A stretch of 64,000 nucleotides of DNA from Agromyces bauzanensis. GTDB lineage: Bacteria > Actinomycetota > Actinomycetes > Actinomycetales > Microbacteriaceae. Both the position numbers and the translations under genes were made by a program. A model generated the notes under the pieces. It worked only from the letters and a program-made list of their open reading frames with translations, had not been told where the DNA came from and ran no database searches. This document shows, piece after piece, positions 1 through 8,392 of this stretch (the first letter of the stretch is position 1; each line of letters begins with the position of its first letter). The stretch spans positions 1-64,000 of the forward strand of contig NZ_BMMD01000014.1 in NCBI RefSeq assembly GCF_014645655.1, written 5' to 3'.

Positions 1-10
1 CGCGGAGGGG

Positions 11-102
11 CGGCGCTCACCGACAATACCGGACGGCGCTGAAAGGGGATATCGAGCGGCGCTGAGAGTGAATATCCCGCGGCGCTCAGAGGTCCGAATA
101 CT
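11..102. repeat. Four tandem 23-bp repeats
   Basis: Each copy begins with CGGCGCT, at 11, 34, 57 and 80, so the period is exactly 23 bp with no spacer. The two middle copies agree best (CGGCGCTGARAGKGRATATC); the outer two have drifted. Arrays like this occur at the ends of IS21-type elements and as iteron-like protein binding sites. The window starts here, so the neighbour that would decide between these is not visible. Confidence 0.75.
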
Positions 103-447
103 CACCGACTCGATTTCAACGCTGATGCGCCCGGGTCACGTGCGAAGAATCTGCGAACAACTGAATCCCCGTAGGCGTACCTGAACCTCCACGAAAGTGA
201 CCGCGAACCGCGTCGTATCAATGTGAACACCCCCGACCACGCCCGAGCAACCCCGCCCAGGCGGGGTTCAAATCCCTCCGTCTCCGCGGTTGTGGGTGGC
301 CCGCGATCCCTTGAAAACCCTGGGATCGAGGGCCATACGTGCCCGCACGGAACTCGTATCGTCGACCCGAAGGCCGAGTTCGTCCCGAGCGTTCCTGGTT
401 GAGTTCGGGCCGCGGCATCCTGCCTCGCTGCCAGGTCCCGCGACCCG
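103..447. other. Gene-free stretch
   Basis: I see no convincing gene here. The reading frames on both strands have no recognisable protein. The only structured parts are a perfect 7-bp hairpin at 251-266 (CCCCGCC, loop CA, GGCGGGG) and the tRNA fragment that overlaps its right arm. Confidence 0.6.
265..287 (+). other. 3' fragment of a serine-type tRNA gene (possible attachment site)
   Basis: The sequence has a T-loop TTCAAAT followed by CCCTCCGTCTCCGC, which reads like the T-arm and 3' acceptor strand of a tRNA-Ser. The matching 5' acceptor strand (GGAGACG), D-arm and anticodon arm are not upstream, so this is not a whole gene. A short tRNA 3' end standing alone is what integration of a tyrosine-recombinase element leaves at one border. 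No integrase or second copy was found in the window. Confidence 0.6.
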
Positions 448-789
448 TCACACCTCGTTCCAGTGGCGCAGCTTCTCCGGACGCAGCCGTATCCACACCA
501 TGCTGATCAGGCCCCCGGTGAAGTCGACGGTCATGGCCGCGATCGGCTCGTCGTCGCGGCTGAGGATGAGCCCGGTCTGGGCGTTGACGGAGCGCTCGTC
601 GATGACGAGGCCGGGCTTGGCCGCCATTCCGTGCATGAGCAGGGTCAGCGCGTCGTGGATGCCTCGCACGACCCTGATCGCGGGATGTTCCCGATCGCCT
701 GCGACGACGACGACGGCGACGCCGGGATCCAGGAGCGACGCAAGCCGCTCAGCGTCACCGTGCTCGGCCGCGTCGCGGAACTCATGCAC
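448..789 (-). CDS. SnoaL/NTF2-like domain protein, resembling a SigJ-type sigma factor tail
   Basis: A 113-residue reading frame with the alpha+beta pattern of the SnoaL/NTF2-like fold: an N-terminal helix (VHEFRDAAEHGD), a strand-rich centre, and an ending with IRLRPEKLRHW. That ending resembles the IRNPDKL tail found after the SnoaL domain of actinobacterial SigJ-type ECF sigma factors. No sigma-2 or sigma-4 regions lie upstream in frame, so it is either a free-standing SnoaL protein or the remains of a sigma factor. The GTG at 789 is chosen because similarity starts there; the frame stays open to 987. No ligand can be named, and it sits among gene fragments. Confidence 0.5.
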   Translation of the reverse strand: MHEFRDAAEHGDAERLASLLDPGVAVVVVAGDREHPAIRVVRGIHDALTLLMHGMAAKPGLVIDERSVNAQTGLILSRDDEPIAAMTVDFTGGLISMVWIRLRPEKLRHWNEV

Positions 790-1039
790 CGCACGGTGGT
801 GCGGGGCCGGGCGATTCTCATGGTCTCCCCTTTCGGCCCCGGCGATGCACTGACTGCGGGACCTACACACGAGACAGTCCGCTCGGCCGTTCTGTGACGT
901 CGCGACGGCGCACGCATCTCGTATTGAGGCGGCCCAGCCACCGCGTTCAGCACCCGTCGTCTCGCCGTTTTGATCTCGAGTCACCATTGCACGGGTCGTG
1001 CCGCCGCAATGCGAGTCGACGCGCGCCCACTCCGCCGGT

Positions 1040-1452
1040 CACGGCGAGGAAGTCGAGCCCGTTGCCGGCCGCGAGGGCCGCGAGCTCGGCGAGGGACTGC
1101 TCGCCGTCGGAGTGCGTCGAGTGGGCGTGGAAGTCGCCAGCGAGCCAGCGTGTGCCGGGTGGTGCGGGGAGTGTGCGCAGGCTCGCGCGCGGTGTGTCCG
1201 GGCGCGGGACGGCGGTCGCCTCGGGTGGGATCGCCGACTCGGCCGGGATCGTTATCGTGACCGTGACCTCGATCGGCTCCGGGGGCCGCCGGTACAGCCC
1301 GAGCAGCACCGACCACTCGCCGGGCTCGAGCTCGCCCGGCAGGTGGCCCTCGCCTTCGACATCCCAGCGGACGCTCCGAGCTCCAAGCTCTCGGCACGAG
1401 GTGCCGCGCCCGAACGGCTCGGATGCGTCGGCCGACGGCTCCGTAACCCGGG
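1040..1452 (-). pseudogene. PHP-domain metallohydrolase fragment (CehA/McbA-like)
   Basis: The minus strand encodes a beta-rich stretch ending in VTVTITIP and then GDFHAHSTHSDGE, the metal-binding opening motif of PHP-domain phosphoesterases of the CehA/McbA type, followed by GLDFLAVT. The family would continue with DHN and two more metal motifs, but similarity stops after LAVT near 1040 and the frame runs into unrelated sequence. The upstream end abuts the stop codon of the acyl-CoA dehydrogenase gene, so both ends are lost. I read it as a dead fragment, not a short gene. Confidence 0.7.
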
Positions 1453-2604
1453 TCAGAGGCGTCCGCGCGCCACGAGCTGCGCCGCGATGATGTTCCGCTG
1501 GATCTCGTTCGTTCCTTCTCCGACGATCATCAGCGGGGCATCTCGGAAGTAGCGTTCGACGTTGTATTCGGTCGAGTACCCGTAGCCACCGTGAACTCGG
1601 ATCGCGTTCAGGGCGATCTCCATCGCGACCTCGGAGGCGAACAGCTTCGCCATCCCGGCCTCCATGTCGCATCGCTCGCCGCTCTCGAACTTTTCGGCGG
1701 CGAACCTGGTCAGCTGGCGGGCGGCGGTGAGCTTCGTCGCCATGTCCGCGAGATAGTTGCCGATGGACTGATGCTTCCAGATCGGCTTGCCAAAAGTCTC
1801 GCGGTCCTGAGCGTAGGCGAGTGAATCCTCCAGGGCGGCCGCAGCCACCCCGAGAGAGCGCGCCGCGACCTGAAGGCGACCGGTCTCGAGGCCCTTCATC
1901 ATCTGCGCGAACCCGCGGCCGGGAACGCCGCCGAGGATCGCGGCAGCCGGCACCCGATAGTCCTCGAGGGATACCTCGCATGACTCGACACCCTTGTAGC
2001 CGAGCTTGGGAAGATCACGGGAGACGACAAGACCGGGACCCTGCTCCGCGAGAAGGATCGACATCCCGGCATGGCGGGGTTCGGCCTTCGGGTCCGTCTT
2101 GCAGAGGAGGGCGATGAGCCCCGAGCGGCGTGCGTTGGTGATCCAGGTCTTCGATCCGTTGACGACGAGATCGTCGCCGTCCGCGACCGCGACCGTCGCC
2201 ATCGCCTGGAGGTCGGAACCGCCGCCCGGCTCGGTCAAGGCCATGGTCGCGCGCAACTCCCCCGTGGCCATGGCGGGGAGGTATTTCTGCTTCTGGTCGT
2301 CGGTGCCGAAGGTGAGGATGAGTTTGGCGACCACGGTGTGGCCGCCCATCGCTCCCGCGAGGCTCATCCATCCACGAGCCAGCTCTTCGGTGACCTGCAC
2401 GTAGCAGGGCATGGATACCGGCGCTCCGCCGAACTCCTCTGGAATCGCAAGGCCGTACACCCCGATCTGCTTCATCTGATCGATCCACTGTTCGGGGTAC
2501 TCGTTCGCGTGCTCGACGTCGCGGACGGACGGCATCACCTCCCGATCGACGAACTGGCGGACGGTGTCCACCAGCAAGACTTCCTCTTCGTTGAGATGTT
2601 GCAT
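1453..2604 (-). CDS. Acyl-CoA dehydrogenase
   Basis: An FAD-dependent enzyme that introduces the alpha,beta double bond in an acyl-CoA and passes electrons to ETF. The 383 residues match family length. Visible motifs are ALTEPGGGSD (FAD/substrate loop), WITNA, and near the C-terminus VGEGTNEIQRN, whose first Glu is the usual catalytic base. The frame is open to a GTG at 2664, but the ATG at 2604 is preceded by GGAGG at an 11-nt spacing, so I chose it. It has its own AGGTATTGGAC element upstream and lies behind a second dehydrogenase on the same strand. Substrate is unknown; a methyl-branched dicarboxyl-CoA is inferred from the neighbours. Confidence 0.93.
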   Translation of the reverse strand: MQHLNEEEVLLVDTVRQFVDREVMPSVRDVEHANEYPEQWIDQMKQIGVYGLAIPEEFGGAPVSMPCYVQVTEELARGWMSLAGAMGGHTVVAKLILTFGTDDQKQKYLPAMATGELRATMALTEPGGGSDLQAMATVAVADGDDLVVNGSKTWITNARRSGLIALLCKTDPKAEPRHAGMSILLAEQGPGLVVSRDLPKLGYKGVESCEVSLEDYRVPAAAILGGVPGRGFAQMMKGLETGRLQVAARSLGVAAAALEDSLAYAQDRETFGKPIWKHQSIGNYLADMATKLTAARQLTRFAAEKFESGERCDMEAGMAKLFASEVAMEIALNAIRVHGGYGYSTEYNVERYFRDAPLMIVGEGTNEIQRNIIAAQLVARGRL

Positions 2605-2723
2605 ATGATCGGTCGCCTCCACTGGGAACCCGGACATCGGTGCAGTCCGTGACTGCGATTCCACCGCGCGTGCCTGTCACTCGCGGACAGGTTTCGGTCT
2701 TTCGATGCTCCCAGAGAGATTAG

Positions 2724-2739
2724 TAATGGTCCAATACCT
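2724..2739 (-). promoter_or_regulatory. Shared AGGTATTGGAC element, site 1
   Basis: Read on the minus strand this is AGGTATTGGACCATTA, in front of the first acyl-CoA dehydrogenase gene. The core TAATGGTCCAATA (2724-2736) is a near-perfect palindrome of the TGGNCCA type often bound by GntR-like regulators. The same AGGTATTGGAC occurs upstream of three other transcription units in this cluster (4188, 9359, 12588). The protein that binds it is not known. Confidence 0.6.
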
Positions 2740-2820
2740 GAACACCCAAGCACCCCTATCAATCTGAACATGAATCGGGAGGTGTCAGTGGCGCGGACCA
2801 ACCGCCCCGGGGCGCACCGG

Positions 2821-3963
2821 TCAGCGCGTGCCGAGCAGCTGCCGCGCGATGACGAGCCGCTGTATCTCGCTCGTGCCCTCGTAGATCCGGAACAGGCGAG
2901 CGGCACGGTAGAAGCGCTCGACGGCGACGCTGCGCATGTAGCCCGTCCCCCCATGCACCTGGACCCCGCGGTCGGCGACCCTGCCGAGCATCTCGCTGCT
3001 GAAGAGCTTTGCCGCCGACGGCCCGAGCTTGCGATCCTCGCCGCTGTCGTAGCGCTGTGCCACGCCCAGTACGAGTTCCCGCGCGGCGAGCAGTTCGGTG
3101 TACGAGTCCGCCAGCATCGCCTGCACCAGCTGGAAGGTGGCGATCGCATGTCCGCCCTGCTTGGCCTGCGCCGCGTAGGCGACCGACTCGTCGAGGATTC
3201 TCTGCGCCTGTCCGACGCAGATCGCGGCGATATGCAGGCGCCCCTTGGCCAGAGATGCCATCGCTGCACGAAAGCCGACCTCTTCGGCGCCGCCGACAAG
3301 ACGGTCGGCCCCGACCTTGACGTCGTCGAAGAACACCTCGGAGGTCCAAGCGCCTTCCTGACCCATCTTCCTGTCGTGCGGGCCGATGGTGACCCCCGCG
3401 GCATCCGTGTCGACGAGGAATGCGGAGATGCCCTTGGTGCCCTTCGCCTCCGGGTCGGTTCGCGCGAAGACGATGAGCAGGTGTGCCAGGGCGGCATTGG
3501 TGATGAACCGCTTCGAACCGTTGATGACGTAGCCGTCGGGGTCCCTTCGGGCAGAGGTGCGGATCCCGCTGGGGTCGGAACCGGCTTCGACCTCGGTGAG
3601 TGCGAATGAGGTGATCACTTCCCCCGAGGCGATCCGCGGCAGCCAGTGGTGTTTCTGCTCATCGGTGCCGTAGTTGACCAGAACCTGACCGGCGATGCCG
3701 TTGTTGGTGCCGAAGAGCGATCGGAACGAGGGTGTCGTGTAGCCCAACTCGAACGCGAGCCGGGCGTCCTCCACCGCGTTGAGGCCGAGTCCGCCGAACT
3801 CCTCGGGAATCGCCCAGCCGAACAGGCCCATCTTCGCCGCCTCGATGCGAAGCTCGTCCGGAATGGCGTCGGTCTCCTCGATCTCGCCCTCGCGCGGCAC
3901 CACCTCGTCGCGGACGAACGATCGGACCGCATCGAGGATCTGCTCGAGGTCTTCGGTGTCCAT
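2821..3963 (-). CDS. Acyl-CoA dehydrogenase
   Basis: A second acyl-CoA dehydrogenase, 380 residues. The motifs are complete: IPEEFGGLG, FALTEVEAGSD, GSKRFITNA and IYEGTSEIQR with the catalytic Glu. The ATG at 3963 follows AAGGAG closely, a good ribosome binding site. It is transcribed divergently from the meh operon and lies upstream of the other dehydrogenase, separated by 216 bp that hold an operator-like element. The two proteins differ in sequence, which suggests different substrates, for example a medium-chain dicarboxyl-CoA and methylsuccinyl-CoA. It is too short for the known methylsuccinyl-CoA dehydrogenases, which carry an N-terminal extension, so that role is only a guess. Confidence 0.93.
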   Translation of the reverse strand: MDTEDLEQILDAVRSFVRDEVVPREGEIEETDAIPDELRIEAAKMGLFGWAIPEEFGGLGLNAVEDARLAFELGYTTPSFRSLFGTNNGIAGQVLVNYGTDEQKHHWLPRIASGEVITSFALTEVEAGSDPSGIRTSARRDPDGYVINGSKRFITNAALAHLLIVFARTDPEAKGTKGISAFLVDTDAAGVTIGPHDRKMGQEGAWTSEVFFDDVKVGADRLVGGAEEVGFRAAMASLAKGRLHIAAICVGQAQRILDESVAYAAQAKQGGHAIATFQLVQAMLADSYTELLAARELVLGVAQRYDSGEDRKLGPSAAKLFSSEMLGRVADRGVQVHGGTGYMRSVAVERFYRAARLFRIYEGTSEIQRLVIARQLLGTR

Positions 3964-4138
3964 GGGCGCTCCTTCATCGGTGCCGTGCGTTGGCCGGCGG
4001 CGGTGTGCGGAGGAATCCGCTGAGGTTGAACCGTTGACGACCAGCAGCCGCGTCGTGGCTTCTTCATCTTCGAGGAGCGGATGTCGCGGCGTCCAATACT
4101 GGGATGTGCCGACAGTGATACCCGTCTCAATCGGCGAC

Positions 4139-4162
4139 GATTCATGAGTAGATTCATGAGTA
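4139..4162. repeat. 12-bp tandem duplication in the divergent promoter
   Basis: GATTCATGAGTA occurs twice head to tail. It lies between the divergent acyl-CoA dehydrogenase and hydratase genes, 26 bp before the AGGTATTGGAC element. It could be a paired regulator site or a replication slip. Confidence 0.7.
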
Positions 4163-4187
4163 GAACAGCAGCAAAACCTTCCGTATT

Positions 4188-4208
4188 AGGTATTGGACCT
4201 GAACCAAT
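4188..4208 (+). promoter_or_regulatory. Shared AGGTATTGGAC element, site 2
   Basis: TTAGGTATTGGAC (4186-4198) is identical over 13 bp to site 4. Here it continues as CTGAACCAAT, so that ATTGG and CCAAT form an inverted repeat with a 7-bp gap. It ends 55 bp before the hydratase start codon, nearly the same distance as site 3 from its gene. TTGGAC might instead be a -35 hexamer; no clear -10 box stands 17 bp away. Confidence 0.65.
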
Positions 4209-4253
4209 CTGCTCTGCCATCATGAGGCGCGATGACCTTCACAGGGGAGTGCC

Positions 4254-5129
4254 ATGACTGAGACTGCGACGCCGGTGGAGGCGGACATCGACTTCAGTGC
4301 GTGGGTCGGCAAGAGCGAGGTCGCAACCGATACGGCGGCTCGGTCATCCATCAGAGGGCTCTTCGCGCTGCTGGATCACCCGGCCGGCTCGGAAGGCGAC
4401 CGACACGTTCCGCTGAGTCACTGGCTTCACTTCAACCCGACGGAGCGACAGAGCGGGCTCGGGGAGGACGGACATCCGGCCCTGGGCGGATTCCTGCCGC
4501 CTGTACCCCTGCCTCGGCGGATGTGGGCGGGCAGCCGTATCGAGTTCCGCTCTGCCATTCGTACCGGCCAGGACCTCCGGCGCACGAGCACGATCGACTC
4601 GATCGCATTCAAGCAGGGGAAGTCCGGCCGGCTGTGTTTCATCGTGCTTCGCCACGACGTGTTCGCCGACGAGGTCCTCGCTCTGACCGAGCATCAGTCC
4701 CTCGTCTACCGGGAGGCAGCCACGGGCTCCCCGCCACCGTCCCCGGCCGTGGCGCAGCCCGCGCTCGAGGGATGGGGGTGGGTGCGTTCCTGCCTGCCGA
4801 CCGAAGTCATGCTGTTCCGCTACTCGGCGCTCACCTTCAACGCGCACCGCATCCACTACGACCTTCCCTATGCGACGGGCACGGAGGGATACCCCGGCCT
4901 CGTGGTGCAAGGGCCCCTCGTGGCCACGCTGTTGCTGGATGCCTTCGCGCAACACAATCCCGGCCAGGAGGAGACTCGCTTCGAGTTCGCGGCCAAGCGC
5001 CCGCTCTTCGCCAACCAGCTGATCCAGCTGTGCGGAAGAAGCGCCGGCGCGGGACGTGCCGAACTCGCGGCCGTCGACTCCCAGGGCCACATGGCCGTCA
5101 CGGCGGCAGTGGAGTTCCGCGGGGCATGA
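4254..5129 (+). CDS. meh: Mesaconyl-C4-CoA hydratase (3-methylfumaryl-CoA hydratase), FAS1-like dehydratase family
   Basis: Predicted to hydrate mesaconyl-C4-CoA (3-methylfumaryl-CoA) to citramalyl-CoA. The 291 residues show the two-hotdog layout of this branch: an N-terminal FAS1/MaoC-like half with WLHFNPTERQSGLGEDGHP and GGFLPPVPLPRRMWAG, very typical of Meh, and a C-terminal half with FNAHRIHYD, the hotdog active-site strand, then YPGLVVQGPL. The start follows GGGG at a normal distance. It is first in an operon with a thiolase, mct and an SDR. Pairing with mct two genes downstream is strong context for this role. The same fold also serves itaconyl-CoA and other hydroxyacyl-thioester dehydratases, so the exact substrate needs an assay. 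Confidence 0.85.
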   Translation: MTETATPVEADIDFSAWVGKSEVATDTAARSSIRGLFALLDHPAGSEGDRHVPLSHWLHFNPTERQSGLGEDGHPALGGFLPPVPLPRRMWAGSRIEFRSAIRTGQDLRRTSTIDSIAFKQGKSGRLCFIVLRHDVFADEVLALTEHQSLVYREAATGSPPPSPAVAQPALEGWGWVRSCLPTEVMLFRYSALTFNAHRIHYDLPYATGTEGYPGLVVQGPLVATLLLDAFAQHNPGQEETRFEFAAKRPLFANQLIQLCGRSAGAGRAELAAVDSQGHMAVTAAVEFRGA

Positions 5130-5155
5130 GCGCCGCCCGACACGAGAGACGAACG

Positions 5156-6355
5156 ATGATGAAGAGAGCAGCGATCATCTCGCCGGTACGGACGCCCGTC
5201 GGCGTCTACGGCAAGGGTCTCAAGTCCGTGGCAGTCGAGGATCTCGGCGCGACGGTCGCGCGAGCTGTCGTCGATCGGAGCGGCATCGATCCGGAGCTCA
5301 TCGAGGATGTGGTGTTCGCCCAGTCATACGCGAACAGTGAGACCCCATGCGTCGGCCGATGGGTGGCGCTCCAGGCGGGCCTGCCGATCCACACGGCGGG
5401 AATGCAGTTGGATCGCCGGTGCGGAGGCGGGCTTCAGGCCATCGCAACCGCGGCCATGATGGTCCAGACCGGGGCAGCGGATGTCGTGCTCGCCGGCGGG
5501 GTGGAGAGCATGAGCAACATCGAGTACTACTCGACCGACACACGCTGGGGAGCCCGCGCGGGCTCTGTCACGATGTACGACCGCCTGGACCGGGGCCGGG
5601 AGCGCTCGCAACCGGTCGAGCGATTCGGCTACATCTCCGGGATGATCGAGACGGCCGAGAACCTTGCGACTCGCTACGGCATCACCCGCGAGGACGCCGA
5701 CGCCTACGCCCTTCGCAGTCACGAGCGAGCCGCGAGCGCCTGGGGGCGAGGCGCCTTCGATGACGAGATCGTGCCCGTGCTCGTGCCGCAGCGTCGAGGC
5801 GAACCCGTCCCGTTCACCCGTGACGAAGGCGTTCGCGGCGACTCGTCGATCGAGGCGCTCTCCCGACTGCAGCCGATCATCCCAGGGGGAACGGTGACGG
5901 CGGGCAATGCCAGCCAGCAGAATGATGCCGCCGCCGCATGCCTCGTGGTCGCAGAGGACAAGCTCGACGAGTTCGGGTTGGAGCCCATGGCATTCCTCAA
6001 CGGCTGGACGGCGGTGGGTTGTGAGCCCGCGGAGATGGGGATCGGGCCCGTGCCCGCGGTCGAGCGGCTCTTCCGCAAGACCGGGCTCACCTTCGACGAC
6101 GTCGACCTGGTCGAACTCAATGAGGCCTTCGCCTGCCAGGTGCTCGCGGTGCTCGAGGCGTGGGACTGGAACGACCCCGAACGCCTCAACGTCAACGGCT
6201 CCGGCATCTCCCTGGGCCACCCGGTCGGAGCGACCGGCGTGCGCATGATGACCACCGCCATCCACGAACTGCACCGCCGCGGCGGCGGGCTCGCCCTCGA
6301 GACCATGTGCATCGGCGGCGGGCAGGGCATGGCCGCCGTGTTCGAGGTCGTCTGA
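5156..6355 (+). CDS. Thiolase (acetyl-CoA acetyltransferase family)
   Basis: A 399-residue thiolase that would cleave a 3-oxoacyl-CoA with CoA to acetyl-CoA and a shortened acyl-CoA. The nucleophile is Cys89 in RRCGGGLQA, where most relatives have SG rather than GG after the Cys. The other active-site motifs are ELNEAFA, SLGHPVGATG (His) and MCIGGGQG (second Cys). Two adjacent ATGs at 5156 and 5159 follow a weak GAGA; either may serve. It starts 26 bp after the hydratase gene, and its stop overlaps the mct start. In this cluster it would release acetyl-CoA from a branched dicarboxyl-CoA. Confidence 0.93.
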   Translation: MMKRAAIISPVRTPVGVYGKGLKSVAVEDLGATVARAVVDRSGIDPELIEDVVFAQSYANSETPCVGRWVALQAGLPIHTAGMQLDRRCGGGLQAIATAAMMVQTGAADVVLAGGVESMSNIEYYSTDTRWGARAGSVTMYDRLDRGRERSQPVERFGYISGMIETAENLATRYGITREDADAYALRSHERAASAWGRGAFDDEIVPVLVPQRRGEPVPFTRDEGVRGDSSIEALSRLQPIIPGGTVTAGNASQQNDAAAACLVVAEDKLDEFGLEPMAFLNGWTAVGCEPAEMGIGPVPAVERLFRKTGLTFDDVDLVELNEAFACQVLAVLEAWDWNDPERLNVNGSGISLGHPVGATGVRMMTTAIHELHRRGGGLALETMCIGGGQGMAAVFEVV

Positions 6356-7527
6356 TGGCGATCGGCCCCTTGGCGGGAGTGCGGATCGTCGAGGTCTCGG
6401 CCTTCGTGGCCGTGCCGCTCGGCGCGATGACCCTCGCGCAGCTGGGTGCCGAGGTCATCCGTATCGATCCGGTCGGGGGCAACATCGACTTCTCGCGCTG
6501 GCCGGTGACCGGGGCGGGCGATTCCATCTACTGGGCAAGCCTCAACAAGGGGAAGCGATCGGTCACGCTCGACCTCAAGAGTCCGGAGGGTCAGGCGATC
6601 GCCAGCTCCCTCATCGCCTCCGCGGGGATCGTCGTCACCAACCTCCCCGCCCGCGGGTGGCTGAGTTACGAGAGGCTCACCGCGGCCCGCGAGGACCTCA
6701 TCATGCTCTCGTTGACGGGAAACCCCGACGGCTCTCCCGCGGTCGACTACACCGTCAACGCCTCAAGCGGCTTTCCGGCGGTCACGGGGCGGGGCGGGGA
6801 GCCGGTCAACCACGTGCTCCCGGCGTGGGACGTCATCGCGGCTCTCTACGTCGCGACGGGCATCCTGTCAGCGGAGTACGTGCGCTCGCGCACGGGAGCG
6901 GGACAGCATGTGACGCTCGCGCTCTCCGACGTGATGCTCGCCACGGTCGGCAACCTCGGCTACATTGCGGAGGTGCAGACCAACGGGAGGTCGAGGGGTC
7001 CGCTGGGCAACTCCATCTACGGCGCGTACGGGCAGGACTTCGAGACGGCAGACGGCCGCAGGATCATGGTCGTCGCCATCTCGAACCGCCAATGGCATGC
7101 CCTGTGTTCTGCGACCGGCCTGACCGAGAAGCTCGCGATGATCGGGCCGATGCTCGAGGTGGATCTCGAGACCGAGGCGGGGCGCTTCGCCGCGCGAGAG
7201 GCGATCACCGCGGTGCTCAGGCCGTGGTTCGCGTCGCGTCCCGCGTCCGAGATCCTGGCTGCACTGGCTTCCGGCAGGGTGCTGCACGGGCTGTATCAGA
7301 CCTTCGAACAGCTCGTGCGGGAAGATCCTCGGTGCTCCATCGACAACCCCATGTTCTCCACTGTGGTGCAACCGGGTCTGGGCGACATCCTCGCCCCCCG
7401 GATCCCGCTGGCGTATTCGGTCAGTTCCGTGCCATCCGCGATGCCGGCACCCGTTCTCGGCGCCGACACGGCATCGGTGCTCGGGGAGATCGCCGACCTC
7501 CAGGAGCAGGTCGGCGAGAGACGGTGA
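6355..7527 (+). CDS. mct: Mesaconyl-CoA C1-C4 CoA transferase (2-methylfumaryl-CoA isomerase), CaiB/BaiF family
   Basis: A class III CoA transferase of 390 residues. It closely resembles Mct of the 3-hydroxypropionate bicycle, which moves CoA within one molecule from the C1 to the C4 carboxyl of mesaconate. Characteristic stretches are [38 protein letters not shown], the [11 protein letters not shown] segment and NHVLPAWD, whose Asp (about residue 159) should be the CoA-carrying residue. The ATG overlaps the thiolase stop by one base (TGATG), so translation is coupled. An itaconate- or mesaconate-specific intermolecular transferase is the main alternative. Confidence 0.85.
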   Translation: MAIGPLAGVRIVEVSAFVAVPLGAMTLAQLGAEVIRIDPVGGNIDFSRWPVTGAGDSIYWASLNKGKRSVTLDLKSPEGQAIASSLIASAGIVVTNLPARGWLSYERLTAAREDLIMLSLTGNPDGSPAVDYTVNASSGFPAVTGRGGEPVNHVLPAWDVIAALYVATGILSAEYVRSRTGAGQHVTLALSDVMLATVGNLGYIAEVQTNGRSRGPLGNSIYGAYGQDFETADGRRIMVVAISNRQWHALCSATGLTEKLAMIGPMLEVDLETEAGRFAAREAITAVLRPWFASRPASEILAALASGRVLHGLYQTFEQLVREDPRCSIDNPMFSTVVQPGLGDILAPRIPLAYSVSSVPSAMPAPVLGADTASVLGEIADLQEQVGERR

Positions 7528-7567
7528 GACTCCGTCAGTCGACGGTCGATCAATGAAAGGCGTGAAC

Positions 7568-8305
7568 ATGGGCTTGCTCGAGGGGCGGACCAGCATCATC
7601 ACGGGGGCGGCGCAGGGGATCGGATTCGCGATCGCCGAGGTGTTCGCCGGCGAGGGCTCCCGCGTCGTCATCGGTGACCTCGATGCCTCGGCGGCGGATC
7701 GGGCATCGAAGATGATCGGGGGGAGCACGATCGGCGTGCGCTGCGACGTTGCCGACGCGGGTGACATCGACGCGCTCATCACCACCGCGATCGCGTCGTT
7801 CGGTTCGGTCGACGTGCTCGTCAACAACGCGGGCATCACGCGCGATGCGACGATGCGCAAGATGACCGAGGCGCAGTTCGACGACGTCATCAGCGTGCAC
7901 CTGAAGGGTACGTGGCTGGGAACGAGGGCGGCGAGCGCAGTGATGCGCGACCAGGATTCCGGAGGCTCGATCATCAACATGTCGTCCATCTCGGGCAAGG
8001 TCGGGCTGCTCGGCCAGACCAACTACAGCGCCGCGAAGGCGGGAATCGTCGGGCTCACCAAGGCCGCAGCGAAGGAGGTCGGCTTCGCCGGCGTCCGCGT
8101 CAACGCGATCCAGCCCGGGCTCATCCGCACCCCCATGACCGAGGGGATGCGTGACGACATCCTCGCCGCCCGCCTGGCGGAGATCCCCCTCGGTCGAGTG
8201 GGGGATCCCTCGGAGGTTGCCCAGGTCGCCCTGTTCCTCGCCAGTGACATGTCGAGCTATATGACCGGCGCCGTGCTCGAGGTCACCGGCGGCCGTCATA
8301 TGTAG
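7568..8305 (+). CDS. SDR-family dehydrogenase, FabG-like
   Basis: A 245-residue NAD(P)-dependent short-chain dehydrogenase with TGAAQGIG (cofactor), NNAG, the Ser of NMSSISG, and YSAAK (catalytic Tyr/Lys). FabG-type enzymes reduce or oxidise 3-oxoacyl/3-hydroxyacyl thioesters, so a 3-hydroxyacyl-CoA dehydrogenase role before the thiolase fits the operon. I chose the ATG at 7568, which has AAGG 8 nt upstream, over the ATG at 7553. It is the last gene of the meh operon, 40 bp after mct, and ends with VTGGRHM. Confidence 0.88.
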   Translation: MGLLEGRTSIITGAAQGIGFAIAEVFAGEGSRVVIGDLDASAADRASKMIGGSTIGVRCDVADAGDIDALITTAIASFGSVDVLVNNAGITRDATMRKMTEAQFDDVISVHLKGTWLGTRAASAVMRDQDSGGSIINMSSISGKVGLLGQTNYSAAKAGIVGLTKAAAKEVGFAGVRVNAIQPGLIRTPMTEGMRDDILAARLAEIPLGRVGDPSEVAQVALFLASDMSSYMTGAVLEVTGGRHM

Positions 8306-8392
8306 CGACCGGATGTAGCGACCGATCCGAGAACTTTGTTCCGCTGAGCCATACAGTATCGCGCCGATTGTTCCTCGTTCTAAAATAATGGG

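Noticed and set aside
11..102. CRISPR array
   Set aside because: The 23-bp units are directly joined without spacers and no cas gene is present. No other array was found.
265..287. Complete tRNA-Ser gene
   Set aside because: No 5' acceptor strand, D-arm or anticodon arm precedes it.
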